From Streptomyces reniochalinae (GTDB lineage: Bacteria; Actinomycetota; Actinomycetes; Streptomycetales; Streptomycetaceae): a DNA stretch of 64,000 bases. This document shows positions 36,417 through 44,760 of the stretch, piece after piece. The position numbers and the translations under genes are program-made. The stretch lies in assembly GCF_003323735.1 (NCBI RefSeq), contig NZ_QOIM01000034.1, positions 1 to 64,000 of the forward strand, given 5' to 3'. Position 1 is the stretch's first letter. The number at the start of each line of letters is the position of its first letter. The notes under the pieces were generated by a model. The model searched no databases. It saw only the letters and a program-made list of their open reading frames with translations, and was not told the DNA's origin.

Positions 36417-37717
36417 ACGCCGCGCCCCACCCCGGGAACACGCCGTCCGGCACGATGCCGGCGCCGCTGTCCCGGCCGAGCCACGAGGTCACCCCGCTGT
36501 ACGGCGAGGAGTTCGCGGCGGACCCGTACGCGGTCTACGAGCGGCTGCGCCGGTACGGTGCCCTCGCGCCCGTGGAGATCGCACCCGGCGTCGGCGCGAT
36601 GCTCGTGATCGACTACCGGGCCGCACTCGACCTGCTGCACGACCCGGTGACCTGGTCGAAGGACTCCTCCGTCTGGCAGGACACCGTGCCGCAGGACTCG
36701 CCCGTGCTGCCGATGCTGCGGGCCCGCCCCAACGCCCTGTTCAGCGACGGAGAGGCGCACGCGCGCTACCGTCAGGTGATCTCCGACGGCTTCGCGCGGC
36801 TGGAGCCGCACCAGGTGCGCCAGATCGTGCGGGAGGTCTCCGACCAGCTGATCGCCCGGTTCGCCCAGGACGGCGAGGTCGACCTGATCAGCAAATTCGC
36901 ACGGCTGCTGCCCCTGCTGTTCTTCAACCGGGCCTTCGGCCTGGCCGACGACCGCAGCGAACTGCTGATCCAGGGCATCGCCGGCATGTTCGACAGCAAG
37001 ACCACCGAGGAGGCGGAGGCGGCCGACGTCGCCTACACCCGCTACATCACGGAACTGACCCAGGCCAAGCAGCGCGAGCGGGGCCAGGACCTGACCTCCT
37101 GGTTCATGGACCACCCGGCCGGACTCAGCGCCGAAGAGGTCATCCACCAGATCGTCCTGACGATGGGCGCCAGCTACGAACCGCTGTCCAACCTCATCGG
37201 CAACGCGCTCGGCCGGATGCTCGTCGACGAGCGCTACTACAGCAACCTGTCCGGCGGCGCGCTGACCCCCCGAGACGCCCTCCACGACGTGCTGCGCAAC
37301 GAGCCCCCGATGGCCAACTACTCCGCGCACTTCCCCAAGCGGGACGTCTACTTCCACGGCGTGTGGCTGCGCGCGGGACAGCTCGTCCTGGTCAGCTACG
37401 CGGCGGCCACCACCCAAAGCGGACGCGCTGCGCCCGGTGAGGCCACCGGCGCCGACGGCTCGGGCGGCGGCGCGCACCTGGCGTGGGCGGCAGGCCCGCA
37501 CGGCTGTCCGGCCCAGCAGCCGGCGCTGCTCATCGCCAGCACCGCGATCGAGCGGCTCACCGCCTGGCTCTCCGACATCCGCCTCACGGTGACGTACGAC
37601 GAGCTGAAGTGGCGCCCGGGCCCGTTCCAGCGGGGCCTTGTCGCGCTGCCCGCACGGTTCAGCCCCGTCTCTCCCGACCACGTAGGAGGCACCCCGTGGA
37701 AAAGCCCGTCCATATAG
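36413..37717 (+). CDS. Conservon-associated P450 with degenerate active site (CYP156-like)
   Basis: A TTG start at 36413 overlaps the cvnD stop (TTGA) and has AGGAG upstream; an ATG at 36455 is the alternative. The 434-residue protein has P450 layout. The heme ligand region is AWAAGPHGCPAQQP with C365. The I-helix AGxET is replaced by GASYEPL (about 250-256), and the K-helix ExxR reads D292-V-L-R295. P450s of this conservon-linked type (CYP156/157) are known to depart from the ExxR rule. It may be a non-catalytic or unusual heme sensor reporting to the GTPase module rather than a normal oxygenase. Confidence 0.8.
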   Translation: MNAAPHPGNTPSGTMPAPLSRPSHEVTPLYGEEFAADPYAVYERLRRYGALAPVEIAPGVGAMLVIDYRAALDLLHDPVTWSKDSSVWQDTVPQDSPVLPMLRARPNALFSDGEAHARYRQVISDGFARLEPHQVRQIVREVSDQLIARFAQDGEVDLISKFARLLPLLFFNRAFGLADDRSELLIQGIAGMFDSKTTEEAEAADVAYTRYITELTQAKQRERGQDLTSWFMDHPAGLSAEEVIHQIVLTMGASYEPLSNLIGNALGRMLVDERYYSNLSGGALTPRDALHDVLRNEPPMANYSAHFPKRDVYFHGVWLRAGQLVLVSYAAATTQSGRAAPGEATGADGSGGGAHLAWAAGPHGCPAQQPALLIASTAIERLTAWLSDIRLTVTYDELKWRPGPFQRGLVALPARFSPVSPDHVGGTPWKSPSI

Positions 37718-39054
37718 CCGTCCCTTCCGACGTCTCCCCCTCGGCCGAGGTCTCCTCCGCGGAAGGCGGCTCCCTTTCGGTCGGCGGCGGCTCCCCTTCG
37801 GACGTCCTGCCCGCTGTCCGTGCGGACGCCCCCAGGGGCGTCCTCATCGACCCGGAGGGCCGCGACATTCACGGGGAGGCGCAGCGCATCCGCTCGGGGG
37901 GCGCCGCCGCCACACTGGTGGAGCTGCCCGCCGGCATCCACGCCTGGTACGTCAACGAGTTCGACGTCCTCAAACAGCTCCTGCGTGACCCGCGCGTCTC
38001 CAAGGACCCGCGCAAACACTGGCCCGCCTGGCAGCGCGGCGAGTTCCACGACACGTGGATCCGCACCTGGGTCAGCGTCGAGAACATGCTCAGCTCCTAC
38101 GGCGAGGACCACAAGCGGCTGCGCAAGCTGGTCGCCCCCGCCTTCACCGCGCGACGTACGGCCGCCATGCTGCCCCGCGTGGAGCGCATCACCAGTGAGC
38201 TGCTCGACGCCATGGACGAGGACGCGGCACGTGAGGGAACGGTGGACCTGCGCGCCTCCTTCGCGCACCCGCTCCCGATGAACGTCATCTGCGAACTGTT
38301 CGGTGTGCCCGAGGACCAGCGGCCCGAGATGAAGCGGCTGATGGACATGGTCATGGACACCACCCGCACGCCCGAACAGGCGGGACAGACGGCGGTGGAC
38401 ATGCAGGCGGCCTTCACCGCGCTCGTCGAGGCCAAACGTGCCGAGCCGGGCGACGACCTGACCAGCGTCCTGGTCGACGCACGGGACGAGGAGGGCGCCG
38501 CGCTCTCCGAGAAGGAGCTGCTCGACACCCTGCTGCTGATGATCGGCGCCGGGCACGAGACGACCGTCAACCTCATCGGCAACGCCGTCCACGCCCTGCT
38601 CACCCACCCCGGGCAGCTACAACTCGTCCTGGACGGCGCGGCCTCCTGGGACGACGTCATCGAGGAGACACTGCGCTGGGCGCCCAGCATCGCCAATCTG
38701 CCGCTGCGCTACGCCGTCGACCGGATCGAGCTCTCCGACGGCACCGTGATCGGGCAGGGCGACGCCATCGTCTCCACGATCGCCTCGGCCAACCGGGACC
38801 CCGCCAAGTACGGGGCTGACGCGGCGGAGTTCGACATCCGGCGGGCGGGCGGCGGAGAGCACCTGTCCTTCGGTCACGGGGTGCACTTCTGTCTGGGCGC
38901 CCCACTGGCCCGCATGGAGGCCCGCACCGCACTGCCCGCCCTCTTCGGCCGCTTCCCGAAGATGCGTGCGGCGGTGCCGCCCGAGGAGATGGCGCAGGTC
39001 GCCTCCTGCATCGCCTTCGGATACGCGGGCATCCCCGTACGGCCACGAGGGTGA
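37696..39054 (+). CDS. Cytochrome P450 (CYP154-like)
   Basis: AGGAGG lies six bases before the GTG at 37696, inside the end of the preceding P450. The 452-residue enzyme has all canonical motifs: A285-GHETT in the I-helix, E324-TLR327 in the K-helix and FGHGVHFC399LG at the heme. About 45 extra N-terminal residues, Ser/Val/Pro-rich, precede the P450 fold. CYP154-type enzymes often sit next to conservons and accept steroids or other polycyclic substrates. A strong hairpin follows the stop. Confidence 0.87.
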   Translation: MEKPVHIAVPSDVSPSAEVSSAEGGSLSVGGGSPSDVLPAVRADAPRGVLIDPEGRDIHGEAQRIRSGGAAATLVELPAGIHAWYVNEFDVLKQLLRDPRVSKDPRKHWPAWQRGEFHDTWIRTWVSVENMLSSYGEDHKRLRKLVAPAFTARRTAAMLPRVERITSELLDAMDEDAAREGTVDLRASFAHPLPMNVICELFGVPEDQRPEMKRLMDMVMDTTRTPEQAGQTAVDMQAAFTALVEAKRAEPGDDLTSVLVDARDEEGAALSEKELLDTLLLMIGAGHETTVNLIGNAVHALLTHPGQLQLVLDGAASWDDVIEETLRWAPSIANLPLRYAVDRIELSDGTVIGQGDAIVSTIASANRDPAKYGADAAEFDIRRAGGGEHLSFGHGVHFCLGAPLARMEARTALPALFGRFPKMRAAVPPEEMAQVASCIAFGYAGIPVRPRG

Positions 39055-39078
39055 ACCCCCGCGGCACCTGAGGCCGGA

Positions 39079-39134
39079 GGCGGCGGGGGGCGGGCGGCCC
39101 GGAGGACAGGGCCGGGCCGCCGCTCCCCGCCGCC
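39079..39134. terminator. Large bidirectional terminator hairpin
   Basis: GGCGGCGGGG (39079-39088) pairs with CCCCGCCGCC (39125-39134). Inside it GGCGGCCCGG (39093-39102) pairs with CCGGGCCGCC (39112-39121), with short unpaired bases between. TTCTT follows. It lies between the convergent P450 and amidohydrolase genes. Confidence 0.75.
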
Positions 39135-39219
39135 TTCTTGAGCGCCCGGCCTGCCCGCGTGTTCCGGAGGGCCGGGCCTGCCGGCGTTCGGGGCGTGGGG
39201 GCCGGCGGTGCCTCGGTTG

Positions 39220-40440
39220 TCACGCCCCCGGCCACAGCCCCTCGTCCGTCAGGCCGAGGAGGTCGATGGCGTTGCCCCGCACGATCCGTTCCACCAGATG
39301 GGCGGGCAGGTGCCCCATCTGCTGCTCCCCGACCTGACGGGACTTGGGCCAGGTCGAGTCCGAGTGCGGGTAGTCGGTCTCGTACAGGACGTTGGGTACG
39401 CCGATGGACTCCACGTTGCGCAGCCCGAACGCGTCGTCGAAGAAGCAGCCGTAGACGTGCTCGGCGAACAGCTCGGACGGCGGGCGCAGCACCTTGTCCG
39501 CCACACCGCCCCAGCCACGGTTCTCCTCCCAGACCACGTCGGCGCGCTCCAGGATGTACGGGATCCAGCCGATCTGCCCCTCCGCGTACATGATCTTCAG
39601 GCGGGGGAAGCGCTCGAACGCGCCGCTCATCAGCCAGTCCACCATGGAGAAACAGCAGTTGGCGAACGTGATGGTGGATCCGACGGCGGGTGGTGCGTCC
39701 GCCGACGTCGAGGGCATCTGGCTGGAGGAGCCGATGTGCATGGCGATGACGGTGCCCGTCTCGTCACAGGCCCGCAGGAAGGGGTCCCAGGCGTCCGTGT
39801 GGATGGACGGCAGGCCCAGGCGCGGAGGGATCTCCGAGAAGCAGACGGCGCGCACGCCCCGCTCCGCGTTGCGCCGTACCTCCTGCGCGGCCAGCTCCGC
39901 GTCCCACAGCGGTACGAGAGCCAGCGGTATGAGGCGTCCGTGCGCGTCGGGCCCGCACCACTCCTCCACCATCCAGTCGTTGTACGCGCGCACCCCCAGC
40001 AGCCCCAGTTCCCGGTCCTTGGCCTCGGTGAACGTCTGGCCGCAGAACCGCGGGAAGGTGGGGAAACACAGGGCCGACTGGACGTGGTTGACGTCCATGT
40101 CGGCCAGACGCTCGCGTACGTCGTAGGAGCCCGGGCGCATCTGCTCGTAGGTGATGGCCTCCAGCCGCACCTCGTCCCTGTCGTAGCCGACGGCGGTGTC
40201 CAGCCTGGTCAGCGGGCGGTGCAGGTCCTCGTACACCCACCAGTCGGCGATCGGCCCCTCGTCGCCCGCCCTGCCCATCGTCGGGGTGAACCTGCCGCCG
40301 ACGAAGGTCATCTCCTTCAGGGGGGCGCGCACGATGCGGGGCCCGGTGTCGCGGTAGCGGGACGGGAGCCGGTCCCGCCATACGTGCGGGGGTTCGACCG
40401 TGTGGTCGTCCACCGAAATGATCCTGGGGAAGGTCTCCAT
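39220..40440 (-). CDS. Amidohydrolase 2 family protein (ACMSD-like)
   Basis: The 406-residue protein starts METFPRIISVDDHTVEPPHVW, with a DDH metal-binding start in place of the usual HxH. It then has CFPTFPRFCGQTF, a mid-protein AMHIGSSSQMP (metal His) and the late ETDYPHSDSTWP (metal Asp). These are hallmarks of amidohydrolase_2 enzymes related to ACMSD-type decarboxylases and hydratases. In mycobacteria and rhodococci such genes often accompany acyl-CoA and sterol-type catabolic clusters. A perfect CTGACGGCCCGTCAG operator lies 23 bases upstream of the ATG. Confidence 0.83.
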   Translation of the reverse strand: METFPRIISVDDHTVEPPHVWRDRLPSRYRDTGPRIVRAPLKEMTFVGGRFTPTMGRAGDEGPIADWWVYEDLHRPLTRLDTAVGYDRDEVRLEAITYEQMRPGSYDVRERLADMDVNHVQSALCFPTFPRFCGQTFTEAKDRELGLLGVRAYNDWMVEEWCGPDAHGRLIPLALVPLWDAELAAQEVRRNAERGVRAVCFSEIPPRLGLPSIHTDAWDPFLRACDETGTVIAMHIGSSSQMPSTSADAPPAVGSTITFANCCFSMVDWLMSGAFERFPRLKIMYAEGQIGWIPYILERADVVWEENRGWGGVADKVLRPPSELFAEHVYGCFFDDAFGLRNVESIGVPNVLYETDYPHSDSTWPKSRQVGEQQMGHLPAHLVERIVRGNAIDLLGLTDEGLWPGA

Positions 40441-40908
40441 GCCCACCACCGTAGCGCCGGAACTGACGGCCCGTCAGCTACCGCGTCAGCCCGAAAGCAC
40501 CCGCCTTCGGTCCCCGTTGTCGCCCCCCGAGTGCCTGTCCACTCCGGCCCTTTGGCGCTCTGCGCGCCCCTGGCGTCACTCCGTACGGACCGAAGCAGCA
40601 TCTCCGTGCGGACGCGGGCATCCCTCCGTCCGGGCCGGCGCGACCCTCCCTCCGGATCCGGACGACCCTCCGTCCGGACCCTCGCGACCCTCCGTGAGCA
40701 GGGATGCGTCGCTCCGTACGGTCCGTCGCACCCCGCCGTCCGGACTCCCCCACCGCCCCGCTCGGACCGGCAGGAGGCCATAACCGGCATCCGCCGAATT
40801 CGAAGGCTTCGTAGAGAGGCTGGTACCTGAGCTGACGGAAACGCCGCCGACAAGGCAGACTGACCCCTGCGGGGAACGGAGGAGTGCGGAACAGCAGGGG
40901 GCACACCA
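40441..40908. other. Intergenic region: operator D and CCCTCCGTCCGG repeats
   Basis: The 468-base divergent region contains operator D near its left end. At about 40621-40700 there are four imperfect copies of a GACCCTCCGTCCGGA-like unit. The right end holds the leader of the AfsR-like gene (GGGGG before its ATG). No coding frame was accepted. Confidence 0.5.
40463..40477. promoter_or_regulatory. CTGACGGNNCGTCAG-type operator (site D)
   Basis: CTGACGGCCCGTCAG is a perfect palindrome 23 bases upstream of the amidohydrolase start at 40440 and identical to site B. The AfsR-like gene on the other side starts 430 bases away and is less likely to be controlled by it. Confidence 0.75.
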
Positions 40909-43854
40909 ATGGGCGCCGGGGACGACACGCGTAACGGAGCGGGGCAGCGGGACCGCCAGTTGCGGTTCACTCTGCTCGGTCCCGTGCGCGCCTGGCGCGG
41001 GGACCAGCCACTCGGCATGGGCTCCCCCCAGCAGAGAGCCCTGCTGGCGGCGCTGTTGCTGCGCGGTGGCCACACCGCCACCGCCGAGGAACTCATCGAC
41101 GCCATCTGGGGCGAGGATCCGCCCGAGCAGGCCAAGGCCGCCCTGCGCACCTACGCCTCCCGCATCCGCAAAGCCCTCGGCCCGGACGCCGATCTGCTGG
41201 TCAGCGAATCCGGCGGCTACTCCCTGCACACCGGCCCCGAAGCACCGCTCGACGTCGAGACCGCCCACGACTGCGCCGTCCGCGCCGACAAGGCGGCCTC
41301 CGGCGGCGACCGCGCCCAGGCCCGCGAACTGTACGGCGCGGCCCTCGCCCAGTGGGACGGCGAACCCCTCGCCCGCATACCGGGCCCCTACGCCGAGCAC
41401 CAGCGCGTCCGCCTGGAGGAGTGGCGGCTCAGCCTGCTGGAGCTGCGGCTCGACCTCGACCTCCAGGTCGGCTGCCACACCGAAGCCGTCAGCGAACTGA
41501 CCGCCCTGACCGCCGCGCACCCGCTGCGCGAACGGCTGCGGGAACTGCTGATGCTCGCCCTCTACCGCAGCGGCCGCCAGGCCGAAGCCCTCGCCGTCTA
41601 CGCCGACACCCGGCGCCTGCTCGCGGACGAGCTCGGCGTCGACCCCCGTCCCGAGCTGGCCGAACTCCAGCAGCGCATCCTCGAAGCCGACGACGAGCTC
41701 ACCTACCAGGCCGACGAGCCCACCGCCGCGGGTCCCGTGGTCACCCGACCCGCACAGCTGCCCGCCACCGTCGCGGACTTCACCGGGCGCTCCTCCTTCG
41801 TCGCCGAACTCGGCGACCAGCTCGCCCAGGCCGAAGGCACCGTCATGGCCGTCTCCGCCGTCGCCGGAATCGGCGGCGTCGGCAAGACGACACTCGCCAT
41901 CCACGTCGCCCACGCCGCCGCCGACCGCTTCCCCGACGGGCAGCTCTACGTCGACCTCCAGGGTGCCGGAGCCGCGCCCGCCGATCCCGAAGCCGTCCTC
42001 GGCTCGTTCCTGCGCGCACTCGGCGTCGCCGACTCCGCGATCCCCAGCGGCGTCGAAGACCGCTCGGCTCTCTTCCGCTCACTGCTCGCGGGCCGCCGCG
42101 TCCTCGCGCTGCTGGACAACGCCCGCGACGCCGCACAGGTCAGGCCCCTGCTGCCCGGCGCCGCCGGCTGCGCCGCGCTGGTCACCAGCCGCGTCCGCAT
42201 GGTCGACCTCGCCGGAGCCCACCTCGTCGACCTCGACGTCATGAGCCCCGATGAGGCACTCGCCCTTTTTACCCGCATTGTGGGCGACGAGCGCGTACTC
42301 GCCGAACGCGAGGCCGCCATGGACGTCGTGGCCGCCTGCGGCTTCCTGCCGCTCGCCATCCGCATCGCGGCGGCCCGGCTCTCGGCCCGCCGCACCTGGA
42401 CGGTCTCCGTACTCGCCGCGAAACTCGGCGACGAACGGCGCCGCCTCGACGAACTGCAAGCCGGCGACCAGGCCGTCGGCGCCACCTTCGAGCTCGGATA
42501 CGGCCAGCTCGAAGGCGAACAGGCCCGCGCCTTCCGGCTCCTCGGCCTCGCCGAGGGCCCCGACATCTCCCTCGACGCTGCCGCCGCTCTTCTCGACCGC
42601 AGCCAGGAGGACGCCGAGGACCTCATGGAGTCCCTGGTCGACACCTCCCTCCTGGAATCGGCCGCTCCACGCCGCTACCGCTTCCACGACCTCGTCCGCC
42701 TCTTCGCCCGGGCGTGCGCGGAGCGGGACGAACAGCCACCGAGCGAGTGCGACGCCGCACTGCGGAGGCTGCTGGACTTCTACCTGGCGACGGCGCGGAA
42801 CTACTACGTTCTCGAACGGCCCGCCGAATCCCTCGTCCACCACCTGGAGACCACGCAGCACCCCGGCCGCACCTTCGCCGACCACGGCGCGGCGATCGAG
42901 TGGTTGTTCGCCGAGTCGTCCTGCTTCCTCGCCTGCGCCGCACAGATGGCGTCAGGCCCGACACTCCGCCCGGCCGTCGATCTGCTGATGGCCACCAGCG
43001 CGCTGGCGGAGGCGGGAAGTTACGGACGGCAGTACGAGCAGGGGGCGCACTCCTTGAAACGCGTCGCCCAGGAAGTCGGTGACGCGCATGCCGAAGCCCG
43101 AGCGCGCTCCGTACTGACGGGAATGCACCTGGCGACGGGGCGCTTCGACGAGGCCGATGGGGAAGCCAGTGCGGCGGGCCCGCTCGGCGAGGAGGCGGGC
43201 GATCCCATCTCCGCCTCCTACGCGCTCAACGACCGCGGTCTGGTCGCCAACTACCAGGGCCGCCCACTCGACGCGGAGCACTTCCTCGATGCCGCGCTCC
43301 AGGCGTTCCGCTCCTACGGGAACAAGCCCGCCGAAGCGAGCGCCCTGTGCAACCTCTCGCGGGTACACACCGTGCTGGGCAAGACGGACACGGCCATCTC
43401 TCTGGCCGAGCAGGCGCTGGACATCCACGATCATCTGAGCGTCTCCATGCGCCGCGCCACCACGCTGTACGCGCTCGGTATCGCGCTGACCACGGCGGAG
43501 CGGCTGCCGGAGGCGGAGACGAACTTCTCGGAGGCGCTCCGTCTCTTCCAGCAGAGCAGGCAGCGCCTGTGGGAGGGCATGGCGTACTTCAGGCTCGGCG
43601 AGGTCAGCTTGGCAGCCGGCCGGCCCGCCCACGCCGCGGGTCTGGCGGAACAGGCCATGGCCATTCTCCGCAGTGTCGGTGGTCCCTGGCGCAGGGCGAA
43701 CGCGTTGACACTGCTCGGCCAGGCGCTGGACTCGTTGGGCCATCACCGCCGCGCACAGGCGTGTTGGCGCGAGGCGCTGGAGCAGTACGAGAGGCTGGAC
43801 GCTCCGGAGGCGGAGGACGTGCGGCGGCTGCTGGAACGTGAGGCTGCCGTCTGA
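40909..43854 (+). CDS. AfsR/SARP-family transcriptional regulator
   Basis: The 981-residue protein has four parts. First comes an OmpR-like winged helix (about 17-105: LRFTLLGPVRAWRG, MGSPQQRALLAALLLRGG). Next is the bacterial transcriptional activation domain (about 110-255). Then follows an NB-ARC ATPase with Walker A GIGGVGKTTLAI (about 320-331) and LLDNARDAAQ as Walker B. Last are C-terminal TPR repeats (about 690-970). This is the AfsR architecture, which activates secondary metabolism genes in response to kinase input and ATP. The target is unknown. Two small peptide genes lie immediately downstream on the same strand. Confidence 0.9.
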   Translation: MGAGDDTRNGAGQRDRQLRFTLLGPVRAWRGDQPLGMGSPQQRALLAALLLRGGHTATAEELIDAIWGEDPPEQAKAALRTYASRIRKALGPDADLLVSESGGYSLHTGPEAPLDVETAHDCAVRADKAASGGDRAQARELYGAALAQWDGEPLARIPGPYAEHQRVRLEEWRLSLLELRLDLDLQVGCHTEAVSELTALTAAHPLRERLRELLMLALYRSGRQAEALAVYADTRRLLADELGVDPRPELAELQQRILEADDELTYQADEPTAAGPVVTRPAQLPATVADFTGRSSFVAELGDQLAQAEGTVMAVSAVAGIGGVGKTTLAIHVAHAAADRFPDGQLYVDLQGAGAAPADPEAVLGSFLRALGVADSAIPSGVEDRSALFRSLLAGRRVLALLDNARDAAQVRPLLPGAAGCAALVTSRVRMVDLAGAHLVDLDVMSPDEALALFTRIVGDERVLAEREAAMDVVAACGFLPLAIRIAAARLSARRTWTVSVLAAKLGDERRRLDELQAGDQAVGATFELGYGQLEGEQARAFRLLGLAEGPDISLDAAAALLDRSQEDAEDLMESLVDTSLLESAAPRRYRFHDLVRLFARACAERDEQPPSECDAALRRLLDFYLATARNYYVLERPAESLVHHLETTQHPGRTFADHGAAIEWLFAESSCFLACAAQMASGPTLRPAVDLLMATSALAEAGSYGRQYEQGAHSLKRVAQEVGDAHAEARARSVLTGMHLATGRFDEADGEASAAGPLGEEAGDPISASYALNDRGLVANYQGRPLDAEHFLDAALQAFRSYGNKPAEASALCNLSRVHTVLGKTDTAISLAEQALDIHDHLSVSMRRATTLYALGIALTTAERLPEAETNFSEALRLFQQSRQRLWEGMAYFRLGEVSLAAGRPAHAAGLAEQAMAILRSVGGPWRRANALTLLGQALDSLGHHRRAQACWREALEQYERLDAPEAEDVRRLLEREAAV

Positions 43855-43960
43855 CCGCTCGTGAAACACGGTCACCAACAAGACGTTCATCGATCGTTTA
43901 TCGACGCCCGGCATGCTCTAAGCAGTCGATCCGGCGCGTCGGGGGGCAGGCGGATCGGCA

Positions 43961-43980
43961 GGGGGAGGCGGCCCTCCCCC
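43961..43980 (+). terminator. Hairpin downstream of the AfsR-like gene
   Basis: GGGGGAGG (43961-43968) pairs with CCTCCCCC (43973-43980) around a CGGC loop, about 105 bases after the regulator stop. A second 8-bp stem, GTCCGCCC (44003-44010)/GGGCGGAC (44033-44040), follows in the leader of the 49-residue peptide gene. Confidence 0.5.
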
Positions 43981-44075
43981 GATAGGGTGAACGGCCCGAC
44001 TCGTCCGCCCGGCGACCCACGGGGGAGCCGCTGGGCGGACACCTGCCCACAGATTCCATGGAGGGGAAAGCCACC

Positions 44076-44225
44076 ATGAGCGACCACGAAGAGAAGGTCA
44101 CGCCCGAGGGCGGTGACGTGACCACCAAGGAGCGCAACCAGACCATCAAGCCGCCGGCCGCGGACAGCGCCTCGGGCGAAGTGACCACGAACGAGCGCAA
44201 CCAGACGATCAATCCGGCCAACTGA
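44076..44225 (+). CDS. 49-residue peptide with internal duplication
   Basis: An ATG at 44076 with GGAGGGG upstream opens a frame of 49 codons. It consists of an acidic start (MSDHEEKVTPEG) and two near-identical 15-residue units, GDVTTKERNQTIKPP and GEVTTNERNQTINPA. No signal peptide or Cys is present. I do not recognise a family. The good ribosome site, conserved repeat and following hairpin argue for a real gene. Its position behind an AfsR-like regulator and before a secreted peptide gene suggests a signalling or accessory role, but that is inference. Confidence 0.6.
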   Translation: MSDHEEKVTPEGGDVTTKERNQTIKPPAADSASGEVTTNERNQTINPAN

Positions 44226-44229
44226 TACC

Positions 44230-44286
44230 TGCTCTCCGGGGCCCCGAAAGGATCGGGGGATCCAGGGGGGAGGGCCCCGGAGAGCA
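44230..44286. terminator. 15-bp perfect hairpin after the 49-residue peptide gene
   Basis: TGCTCTCCGGGGCCC (44230-44244) pairs perfectly with GGGCCCCGGAGAGCA (44272-44286). The loop contains a smaller inverted repeat, GGATC/GATCC (44250-44263). It starts five bases after the stop codon. Confidence 0.7.
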
Positions 44287-44354
44287 CACCAGGCCAACGA
44301 GCAGGGCGCCCACCAGGGGGAACGAGTGAGACGGGGGCCGTCCTACGGGGGACA

Positions 44355-44405
44355 CGAGGGCCGCGACCGACGACGCAGAGGGGGAGTCGTCGGCCGCGGC
44401 CCTCG
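44355..44405. other. Long inverted repeat upstream of secreted-peptide gene
   Basis: The arms 44355-44374 and 44386-44405 pair at 19 of 20 positions (outer arm CGAGGGCCGCG, inner arm CCGACGAC) with an 11-base loop. It ends 86 bases before the peptide gene at 44492. It could be a second terminator, a protein-binding site or a leader RNA structure. Confidence 0.55.
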
Positions 44406-44491
44406 GCGCATGACCGACTTCTGCCGTTTCTCAGGCCCGTGCCGCGTCAAAGTACAGAGCAGAACACGTATCCGCTTCCGGAGGTGCCTTC

Positions 44492-44695
44492 ATGTCCCGC
44501 TCCACCAAGCTCATCGTCACCTGTGCTGCCGCCCTGGGCGCGCTGGGGGCTGCGTCCGCTCCCGCTGTGGCCGTCGGCATGGCACCCTCCGATCGGGTAC
44601 AGACCATCTCCGTCCTGGAGCGGAACTCCACCCTCCTTCCCGGCCTCGACGACAACCATGGGTCTGTCGCACCCACCGCGACCCCGGCCGGCTGA
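44492..44695 (+). CDS. Small secreted peptide, unknown function
   Basis: CGGAGGTG precedes the ATG at 44492. The 67-residue product begins MSRSTKLIVTCAAALGALGA and continues ASAPAVAVG, a good Sec signal peptide with a likely cleavage after AVA near residue 27. The mature peptide is about 40 residues with no Cys (MAPSDRVQTISVLERNSTLL, PGLDDNHGSVAPTATPAG). No family is recognised. It ends just before a 13-bp hairpin. Because it lies downstream of an AfsR-like gene and a duplicated 49-residue peptide, it could be an exported signal or a surface component. Confidence 0.65.
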   Translation: MSRSTKLIVTCAAALGALGAASAPAVAVGMAPSDRVQTISVLERNSTLLPGLDDNHGSVAPTATPAG

Positions 44696-44729
44696 CCGGT
44701 CGGCGCGGGCCCGGGGGGCCGAGGGGCAT

Positions 44730-44760
44730 GCCGGCGGTGACGTGCGTCGTCACCGCCGGC
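44730..44760. terminator. 13-bp perfect bidirectional terminator
   Basis: GCCGGCGGTGACG (44730-44742) pairs with CGTCACCGCCGGC (44748-44760) around TGCGT. It covers the last codons and stop of the acyl-CoA ligase gene on the minus strand and follows the peptide gene on the plus strand. Confidence 0.75.

Noticed and set aside
37696..39054. A secondary metabolite cluster around the P450s
   Set aside because: No PKS, NRPS, terpene or RiPP synthase gene lies nearby; the P450s are explained by the conservon.
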